The notes beneath the pieces are model-generated. The model saw nothing but the letters and a program-made list of their open reading frames with translations, searched no databases and was not told the DNA's origin. 64,000 nucleotides of DNA from DASSBQ01 sp040981125 (GTDB lineage Bacteria > Nitrospirota > Nitrospiria > Nitrospirales > Nitrospiraceae): contig JANRMQ010000002.1 in assembly GCA_040981125.1 (NCBI GenBank), positions 1-64,000 of the forward strand, read 5' to 3'. The translations under genes were made by a program, and so were the position numbers. Positions 57,888 through 64,000 of this stretch are shown here, in pieces; position 1 is the stretch's first letter; each line of letters begins with the position of its first letter.

Positions 57888-60800
57888 TCACGAAACCTTG
57901 GCGCTATCGAGCACTTCCCGGACTTTCTGCGCGAGCGCGCTCGGCGTGAACGGTTTCTGCAGAAAGCATCGTTCGGTTTCCAGGCCGCCTTTGGAAAAGA
58001 CCGGATGATCCGGATACCCGGACATGTACAGCACCTTCACTTCCGGTCTGACGACGACCAACTTTTCCGCGACTTCCGGGCCGCTCATTTGCGGCATCAC
58101 GACATCCGTCAGCAACAGATGAATCGGCCCCATATGTTTCGCCCCGGTCAGCAACGCTTCGATGCCGTGCCTGGCTTCCAACACGGTATACCCATGGAGC
58201 CGCAACGTTTCGTTGACCAATCGTCGCACACCGGGTTCATCTTCGACCAGCAACACGGTTTCCCGTCCTCGGATGGAGTCGGCGGTGACCGTCCCGCCGC
58301 CGGTTTCTTCGACGGTCCCATCCACCCGGGGGAAATAGATTTTGAACGTCGCGCCCCGCCCCGGTTTGCTCTCCACTTCTATGTAGCCGCCGCTCTGGCG
58401 GACAATGCCGTACACGGTGGACAGCCCCAACCCGGTTCCCTTGCCTTTTTCTTTTGTCGTGAAGAACGGTTCGAAAATATGGGATTGCGTTTCTTCGTCC
58501 ATGCCGTGACCCGTATCCCGCATGATGAGCGAGACATATTCGCCGGGTTCGATTCCCACGGGTACGCGATACCCATGATTGCCGAACTCGACATTCCCGG
58601 TCTCGATCGTCAGGCGGCCTCCACTCGGCATCGCATCCCTGGCGTTTACGGCGAGATTCATGATGACTTGTTCGATCTGTCCCGGGTCGGCTTTGAGTTG
58701 GCCGGCCTCCGGCTCGAGCACGGTGCAGAGTTCGATGATATCTTCGCCCAGGAGACGCTTCAGCATCCCTTCCATATTATGGATGATGGAGTTGAGATCG
58801 AGCATTTTCGGCGCGATGAATTGCCTGCGGCTGAAGGCGAGCAGTTGTCCCGTCAAGCCGGAGGCGCGGTCGCCCGCTTTCTTGACTTCTTCAATCTCCT
58901 TCCGCAGCGGATCGCCCGGCCCCAGCCGGCTCAACACCAGTTCACTGTACCCGCGAATGACCGTCAGCATGTTGTTGAAATCGTGCGCCACACCTCCCGC
59001 CAGCCGGCCCACCGCTTCCATTTTTTGGGATTGCTGGAGCAGGGCCTCTGTCCGCCGGAGCGCCTCCTCGGCGCGGGCGCGCTCGCCGAATTGACCGATC
59101 TTCAATCCGACATCCGTGACCATTTTCAACAGCTCTTGGTCGGGCTGCTCGATTTCGCGGCTGTATAGTTCAATGACCCCTTCCACTTCCGATCCGACCT
59201 TGATCGGAAAACCAAATGCTCCATGAAACCCGACCTTGGCCGCGGCCTCGCCGCGGGGGAAGTTCACTTCCCGCAGCACATCGGAGATCCAGGTCGGCTT
59301 GCCCGTCTTCCAGACTCGACCGGGAAGTCCGTCCCCGACGGCAAAGGTATGGTGCCAGGTGGCCAAGACAAATTCCTCCGCTTTCAAGGCGGGGGCTTGC
59401 CATAGGTCCAGACAGCGGAGCGCGTGGCTTTGCCGGTCCAACCGCCAGAACGCCCCCATTTCCCATTCAAGACTCTCGCAAATCGCTTGCAGAATTTTGG
59501 GACCCGCTTCCTCCAACGTGCGGGACTCGGACAAGACCCGCGTGACTTCATACTGCGAGGTCAGCCGCCGCTCGGCTCGCCGCCGTGCCGTGATATCGCG
59601 CACAAAGGCGCTGAAGATATAGGCATCACCAAGACGAGCCGGTGAGATCGCGATTTCAACGGGAAACTCGTGCCCCTTACGATGCAAGGCCATCATCTCG
59701 ATACGCCGATTGAGGATACGCCCTTCCCCCGTCTTCAGGAAATGATCAACTCCCTTGTCATGAGCCTCGCGATCCCGAGCCGGAATGACCGTCTCGGACA
59801 CGCGGCGTCCCAATGCTTCCTCGCGCTTCCACCCGAACATATTGGCCGCTTGCGCGTTCCAGTCCGTGATGACGCCGGCGGCGTCCATGGACACGACCGC
59901 ATCCAACGCCGTATCGACGATCACTCGGTTCCGCTCCTGGCTTTGCAGCAGCGCGGCTTCAGCGGCTCGGGCCCATTCACTTTCCTGATGAGCCTGCTGA
60001 TATTGCGTGCGCAAGCGGCCGGTGGCCCACAGAAGCAATCCCATCATCGGCAGCCACACGACCACACCTGCCGTCCCCAACCTCCAGGTCATCGCCCGAA
60101 TCGGACGCAGGATGATGTCGCGGTCCCTGCGCAACAGAATCGTCCAGCGGAGCCCGGGATGATCGCCATATCCCTTCGTTTGAGCGTAGCCGGTGACCAC
60201 CCTCGTATGGCGGCGGGCATGCTCTTCTTCTATGTATCCCGGTTTGCCGGACTCACTCAGCAGGGCGGACGGAAGGCGGAGCGTCTTGAAATTCAGCCCG
60301 GCCGTCTCATCGCTGATCGAGTCAACGAAGCCGTATCCCGCATCGGTGAGAAAGAGATAGTCGAACGGACCGCTCGAACGTTCGGTTCGTTGAAAGTCCC
60401 GGATGGTTTCAATGAGCACTTCCTCGAGCGTGCCCAAGCCGACCCTCGTTGTGACGGCGCCGAGGAATTCGCTTCTCGTCCCGATGATCGGCGCTGTGAT
60501 TCCGACCGCCTCCAGCCGGCCGCTGGACTCGGACGTTTCCAATTCCTCGGTATACATTTTGTGCGTCCGCTGCACGGTCCGGAACCACGACGTTTGCCCC
60601 GCCTCAGACTTTGAAACCGCATTGTCCGTGGATGCGATGATACGGCCTTGCGAGTCCGTCACAGCGAGCCATAGATAGACGGGCCCGTGCGATTCCTTCA
60701 TCCACTGCAAATAATCCGTGAGATATTTCCGATCGGCCATCCGGCCCGCAAAGGCATGCGCCATCATTTGGACATCGCCGTGGCGTTCAAAGAGCAGCCG

Positions 60801-60989
60801 GTCCAACTTCCCCGCGATCTCGGCGGCGCCCAACGTCAAATTCTGTCCCGCGGCTTCCACCAAGCTGGTTTCGATGGACCGTCCCATGACGGTCCCAATG
60901 ACCGCGGCCACGATGGTCATGCCGAGGATGAGGACGGGCAGCCAGGTATAAGGAGGCCGTTCCGCGGCCGGATTCGTCTCCGAAAACAC
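57888..60989 (-). CDS. Hybrid sensor histidine kinase (Cache-PAS-GAF-HK-REC)
   Basis: The start is GTG 60989, chosen because GGAAGGG lies 6 bp upstream and because the longer frame overlaps the previous gene. The 1033-residue protein has TM1 near 15-35, a periplasmic Cache-like sensor (~40-320), TM2 near 325-345, a PAS domain (NRVIVDTALDAVVSMDAAGV), a GAF domain (TRVLSESRTLEEAG to VGFHGAFGFP), HisKA with HDFNNMLTVI, HATPase with NLAVNARDAMPSGG and KGTGLGLSTVYGIVRQSGG, and a C-terminal receiver (VLLVEDEPGVRR, phosphoacceptor Asp in LLLTDVVMPQM, KPF). It begins 2 bp after the CxxCxxCC-DUF2156 gene, so both are probably co-transcribed. The output target is unknown. Confidence 0.9.
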   Translation of the reverse strand: MFSETNPAAERPPYTWLPVLILGMTIVAAVIGTVMGRSIETSLVEAAGQNLTLGAAEIAGKLDRLLFERHGDVQMMAHAFAGRMADRKYLTDYLQWMKESHGPVYLWLAVTDSQGRIIASTDNAVSKSEAGQTSWFRTVQRTHKMYTEELETSESSGRLEAVGITAPIIGTRSEFLGAVTTRVGLGTLEEVLIETIRDFQRTERSSGPFDYLFLTDAGYGFVDSISDETAGLNFKTLRLPSALLSESGKPGYIEEEHARRHTRVVTGYAQTKGYGDHPGLRWTILLRRDRDIILRPIRAMTWRLGTAGVVVWLPMMGLLLWATGRLRTQYQQAHQESEWARAAEAALLQSQERNRVIVDTALDAVVSMDAAGVITDWNAQAANMFGWKREEALGRRVSETVIPARDREAHDKGVDHFLKTGEGRILNRRIEMMALHRKGHEFPVEIAISPARLGDAYIFSAFVRDITARRRAERRLTSQYEVTRVLSESRTLEEAGPKILQAICESLEWEMGAFWRLDRQSHALRCLDLWQAPALKAEEFVLATWHHTFAVGDGLPGRVWKTGKPTWISDVLREVNFPRGEAAAKVGFHGAFGFPIKVGSEVEGVIELYSREIEQPDQELLKMVTDVGLKIGQFGERARAEEALRRTEALLQQSQKMEAVGRLAGGVAHDFNNMLTVIRGYSELVLSRLGPGDPLRKEIEEVKKAGDRASGLTGQLLAFSRRQFIAPKMLDLNSIIHNMEGMLKRLLGEDIIELCTVLEPEAGQLKADPGQIEQVIMNLAVNARDAMPSGGRLTIETGNVEFGNHGYRVPVGIEPGEYVSLIMRDTGHGMDEETQSHIFEPFFTTKEKGKGTGLGLSTVYGIVRQSGGYIEVESKPGRGATFKIYFPRVDGTVEETGGGTVTADSIRGRETVLLVEDEPGVRRLVNETLRLHGYTVLEARHGIEALLTGAKHMGPIHLLLTDVVMPQMSGPEVAEKLVVVRPEVKVLYMSGYPDHPVFSKGGLETERCFLQKPFTPSALAQKVREVLDSAKVS

Positions 60990-60991
60990 GG

Positions 60992-62479
60992 TTACCCTTC
61001 CACCACGATGAAGTTGGACAGCATTGTCACGGGATGATAGGAACCTTTGCTCCGAGCCAGGTTCGGCAGGCCGGAATCGTCCATGGTGTTGATGTATTCG
61101 GCTCCCCGGCTTCGAACCGCCCGGCAACATTCCCGAAAAATAAATTGCGCGAGCCCGGGGATAGTGCGATCGGCCACTTCGATCGCCACGCAAAAGACCG
61201 TCGACGTGAGCCACATGCCGAACGTGTAGGCCCGCACCACGCCGTCGATTGTGACGACCGCGCCGATCAATCCCGCGGCTTGAGGGTCGTTCAAGGCGAC
61301 TTCATGCGCCGAGACGGCATCGGCCAACAAGAGCCGCCCCCATTCGTGTTGATCCGATTCTTCCTTCTGCGCGCGCCACGTCCGGAGGAGCTCCAGGCAA
61401 GCGGTTCGGTGGGATGCCTGATACGGCTCGCATTGACTCCGGTACTCTCGTTCAAACCGATTGCAGGCGGCGCGTTGCGATTTATACCGATCACCGGGCA
61501 GATCCGCCAGATCGGAAGCTCGATACACATAATCGGCTTCCTTGCGCACGTGACGGAAGCCGCGCGCCGTGAGCTCGGGCAGATAGTCGGCGGGCACGTT
61601 TTCTATTCGCGTGGTTTGGGATCCGCGGTTTCTGATCCGCATGTATCGAAACGCTTCCGCCAGCGGCGGCAGCAGCGGACCGGGCCCCAGCGGAGGCAGC
61701 GCCATGAAGATTCCATCGGGCGAGCCGGCAAAGAGACAGAGATGCCGCTCGATTTCGATCCAGGAATACTCCAGCGAGGAGTGCCACACATACTGCCCGG
61801 CAAATGAGAACGCCGCGAGCGGCATCGGCACATCAGGCCTGGTGGCCGCCAAAGCCGCCTCAACGCGCGGGCGATCCTGAGGCGTCAACGGCCGCACCGT
61901 CAATGCATTCGCGGCCTCCTCCAGCGCGTCACTGACCCGCGGAAGCGGCCGGATGATCGCAACGTCGTCCTGAAACCGCCCGATCAGGCGGGGATGCTCC
62001 GACAGCGTTCGGCGTACCGGGTCCGACTCCAGCATGGCAGCCATTCGCTCTGCCGTGCCGGCGATGTCGTGAGCAGGCGCGCCCTCCATAAACGGGCACT
62101 TGCTGTCCCATCCGAGCACGACATCTTTCGTCGCGGAATCCCACATGACCGCATAGGGATAGAGCCGGCAATCCAGCGGCCGCCCGTCGTAGATTCGGCA
62201 ACGGGACGTCTCGACGTCGAATGCCGGGCATATGAATCCCTCTCCGGACGGATGGGGGACCAGGCCGATCTGGCCGCCGGCAGAATTGGGAAAGTAGGAC
62301 GGGTCAAGACCCAGCGCAACGGCCCGCGCAATTTCTTCGGCCGTCAAATAGGGCCGCAAAAAACTGTCCGACTCCGGGAAGCGGCAGCAGACCTCGCACG
62401 TCAGACAGGTCCGACTTGGGACGATCTGCGGGACCATCGTAAGTAGGCGCGCCTTCGGCATGTCCAAAGGAAGGTTCAT
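60992..62479 (-). CDS. Fusion of CxxCxxCC (YkgJ-like) domain and DUF2156-like domain
   Basis: The start is ATG 62479 (MNLPLDMPKARL), which gives a 495-residue protein; the open frame continues upstream without coding features. Residues ~15-150 carry CLTCEVCCRFPESD and CRIYDGRPLDCRLYPYAV, the cysteine-rich metal- or Fe-S-binding YkgJ/FliB-like pattern. Residues ~190-490 form a DUF2156-type GNAT-like domain (SFAGQYVWHSSLEYSWIEIE, CRAVRSRGAEYINTMDDSGL), related to the lysyltransferase domain of MprF. The fusion suggests a cytosolic enzyme with a metal sensor, acting on a lipid or tRNA-bound substrate. It sits 2 bp before the hybrid sensor kinase and diverges from the ATP-grasp-like gene. Confidence 0.8.
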   Translation of the reverse strand: MNLPLDMPKARLLTMVPQIVPSRTCLTCEVCCRFPESDSFLRPYLTAEEIARAVALGLDPSYFPNSAGGQIGLVPHPSGEGFICPAFDVETSRCRIYDGRPLDCRLYPYAVMWDSATKDVVLGWDSKCPFMEGAPAHDIAGTAERMAAMLESDPVRRTLSEHPRLIGRFQDDVAIIRPLPRVSDALEEAANALTVRPLTPQDRPRVEAALAATRPDVPMPLAAFSFAGQYVWHSSLEYSWIEIERHLCLFAGSPDGIFMALPPLGPGPLLPPLAEAFRYMRIRNRGSQTTRIENVPADYLPELTARGFRHVRKEADYVYRASDLADLPGDRYKSQRAACNRFEREYRSQCEPYQASHRTACLELLRTWRAQKEESDQHEWGRLLLADAVSAHEVALNDPQAAGLIGAVVTIDGVVRAYTFGMWLTSTVFCVAIEVADRTIPGLAQFIFRECCRAVRSRGAEYINTMDDSGLPNLARSKGSYHPVTMLSNFIVVEG

Positions 62480-62712
62480 GAGGGCATCATACGATGGGAC
62501 ACCGTGCGAGGCAAGAAAGTGACACGTTCCGATCGAGATGCCGCAAATCACTTGAACAGGCCCGCCGCCGTCTCCTTTCACGCCCTGATGAGTTGAACCG
62601 GGCCGTCGCTCTTGTACGGGCGCGAGAGGCCATGTTACGATTCCTCCAGCCTCGAACCAGAGACGGGCGACCAGCGCGTCGCGCCGGTCTCGCCGCCTCG
62701 AGGACATGATCA

Positions 62713-64000
62713 TTGGCACTGACACAGAATCTGTCTGACTCCGTCGGTTCCGAATCCGCCCGCCGACGCTGCACCGCCATTCGCGACTCCCTGATTCGAG
62801 CGGGCCTCTTCACGCCTCCATTGAAAGAGGCGGCGACAGAGGAAGGCTCCACCGGGCGCGCGGCTCGCTGGCGCATTTCCCCTGTTCCCTTCCACCTATC
62901 GGCGGAACAGGTGAGGTTTTTCCATGCCCTCGGTCCGGACCTGTTGGCCTTCTACCGCGCGCTGAATCGCCTCTATATCGAAAGCGCGCGGGGCATGCTT
63001 CCCGCCTGGGCGGCCGGATACCTGGATCAAGGAAAACCCGACTCTCTCGTCACATTCGCCCGCATGAACCGGTTTCGTCAGGCGCTCCCTGCGGTCATTC
63101 GGCCCGATGTGCTTCCTACTTCAACCGGCATGGTCATCACCGAGCTGGATTCCGTGCCGGGAGGCATCGGCCTCACCGCCTGTCTGGCGCAGGCCTACGC
63201 GGACCTCGATGGAGAAGCCGGTCGACTTATCGGCGGGCGGGACGGCATGATCCAGGGGTTCGCCGCCATGTTGCGCGCGGCCCGAGGGAAACATGCAGGC
63301 TGCGTGGCCATTATCGTGTCGGAGGAGGCAAGCGACTATCGGCCTGAAATGCGGTGGTTGGCCGGCCGCCTTACCGGCATCGGCCTTGACACCTATTGCG
63401 TGGAACCGCGGGACATCCGGTTCACCGAGGAAGGCCTCTCCCTCTTCGTGGACGGGCGAGACCGGCCTGTCGGCCTTGTCTATCGATTCTTCGAACTCTT
63501 CGATCTCATGAATATCCCGAAGGCTGAATTAGTCATGTATGCCACGAAGAAGGCCCGCGTCGCCGTCACGCCGCCGTATAAACCGGCGTTGGAGGAAAAA
63601 CTCGCCTTCGGTCTGTTCCATCATCCGGCGTTGCACGACTTCTGGCGGCGCGAGTTAGGCGACCCGGTCCAGAGCAGGCTGGCCCGCGTGATGCCGCGGA
63701 CATGGATTCTTGATCCCCAACCGGTCCCGCCCACCGCCGTCATTCCCGATCTTGTGATCAACGGACAGCCGATCTCCGAGTACCGCCAGTTGGGAACCGC
63801 CTCGCAAAAGGAACGGCGCTGGGTTGTCAAACCGTCCGGATTTTCGGAGTTGGCCTGGGGCAGCCGCGGCGTAGTGATCGGACACGACGTCGCGCAAACG
63901 GAATGGTCGGCCGCCCTCCAGCAGGCGCTCGCCGCTTTTCCCGCTACACCGCACGTTCTACAGGAGTTTCACAAAGGCCGGCTCTTCGACTGCGCCTACG
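62713..64000 (+). CDS. ATP-grasp-like protein (partial at window end)
   Basis: A frame without stop runs from TTG 62713 to the window edge (429 codons), so the C-terminus is missing. The TTG is chosen because an in-frame TGA lies two codons upstream and GAGG precedes it. ITELDSVPGGIGLTACLAQA, GLVYRFFELFDL and WVVKPSGFSELAWGSRGVVI are the recognisable parts, the last giving the ATP-grasp lysine strand and glycine-rich loop. This order resembles circularly permuted ATP-grasp ligases of the glutathionylspermidine-synthase kind. It is divergent from the CxxCxxCC-DUF2156 gene, so they may share a promoter region and a pathway. Confidence 0.65.
   Translation, partial: MALTQNLSDSVGSESARRRCTAIRDSLIRAGLFTPPLKEAATEEGSTGRAARWRISPVPFHLSAEQVRFFHALGPDLLAFYRALNRLYIESARGMLPAWAAGYLDQGKPDSLVTFARMNRFRQALPAVIRPDVLPTSTGMVITELDSVPGGIGLTACLAQAYADLDGEAGRLIGGRDGMIQGFAAMLRAARGKHAGCVAIIVSEEASDYRPEMRWLAGRLTGIGLDTYCVEPRDIRFTEEGLSLFVDGRDRPVGLVYRFFELFDLMNIPKAELVMYATKKARVAVTPPYKPALEEKLAFGLFHHPALHDFWRRELGDPVQSRLARVMPRTWILDPQPVPPTAVIPDLVINGQPISEYRQLGTASQKERRWVVKPSGFSELAWGSRGVVIGHDVAQTEWSAALQQALAAFPATPHVLQEFHKGRLFDCAY

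Noticed and set aside
1..64000. CRISPR arrays and complete insertion sequences
   Set aside because: No regularly spaced repeats and no transposase frames or matching terminal repeats around one were found by eye.

Overview
The window is a GC-rich bacterial chromosome segment with lower-GC accessory patches at about 1-1.9 kb and 26-27.7 kb, judged by eye. Gene content suggests a Nitrospira-like member of Nitrospirota: a ferredoxin:thioredoxin reductase catalytic chain, a NuoF/2Fe-2S ferredoxin pair, many c-type cytochromes, NorD/NorQ-type (CbbO/CbbQ-type) proteins and a periplasmic molybdate-binding protein. No rRNA or other taxonomic marker is present, so this is an inference from gene content.

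Layout. 1-4.8 kb: edge of a probable defence locus, with an SNF2-family helicase upstream of an OLD-type ATPase/TOPRIM nuclease that runs off the window. 5.3-6.9 kb: a graveyard of toxin-antitoxin modules: a MazEF pair reduced to a frameshifted antitoxin and a toxin tail, an HI1419/HI1420-type pair, and a DUF433/DUF5615 pair whose toxin is frameshifted and whose antitoxin is intact. 7-11 kb: a membrane-bound sensor kinase, a VWA protein and a membrane protein, with four copies of a 17-bp palindrome between 5.9 and 10.3 kb. 11.2-17.2 kb: a tripartite RND efflux operon whose permease is split into two overlapping ORFs. 17.9-20.1 kb: modA, a small unknown and a GDSL lipoprotein. 20.1-25.2 kb: two large unknown proteins, one with NHL-like repeats and one with pentapeptide repeats. 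26.0-28.4 kb: remnant of an island at tRNA-Lys(UUU), bounded by a tRNA 3' fragment and the intact tRNA, with a dead tyrosine recombinase and one cargo gene.

28.9-46 kb is mostly housekeeping: purA, tRNA-Ala, an ABC-F ATPase, PilZ, rarA, a hydrolase, folE and a PTPS/QueD enzyme, an ErpA-type A-type carrier, ferredoxin plus NuoF, a PuuD-N-like membrane protein, mdh, a 1003-residue NorD/CbbO-like VWA protein, a ferredoxin:thioredoxin reductase chain and an M28 peptidase. 46.1-55.0 kb is the most striking locus: five tightly spaced minus-strand genes encoding four membrane-anchored diheme c-type cytochromes, two of them with a RoxA/diheme-peroxidase-like signature, and one lipoprotein. It is followed by two tandem glycine-zipper lipoproteins, a DUF167 protein, a NorQ/CbbQ-type AAA+ ATPase, a hybrid sensor kinase adjoining a CxxCxxCC-DUF2156 fusion, and a divergent ATP-grasp-like protein cut by the window end.

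Likely functional links: the NorQ/CbbQ ATPase probably works with the VWA protein 13 kb away; the cytochrome operon is probably a periplasmic redox unit of unknown substrate; FolE and PTPS/QueD catalyse consecutive steps; the two sensor kinases share a closely related GAF module.
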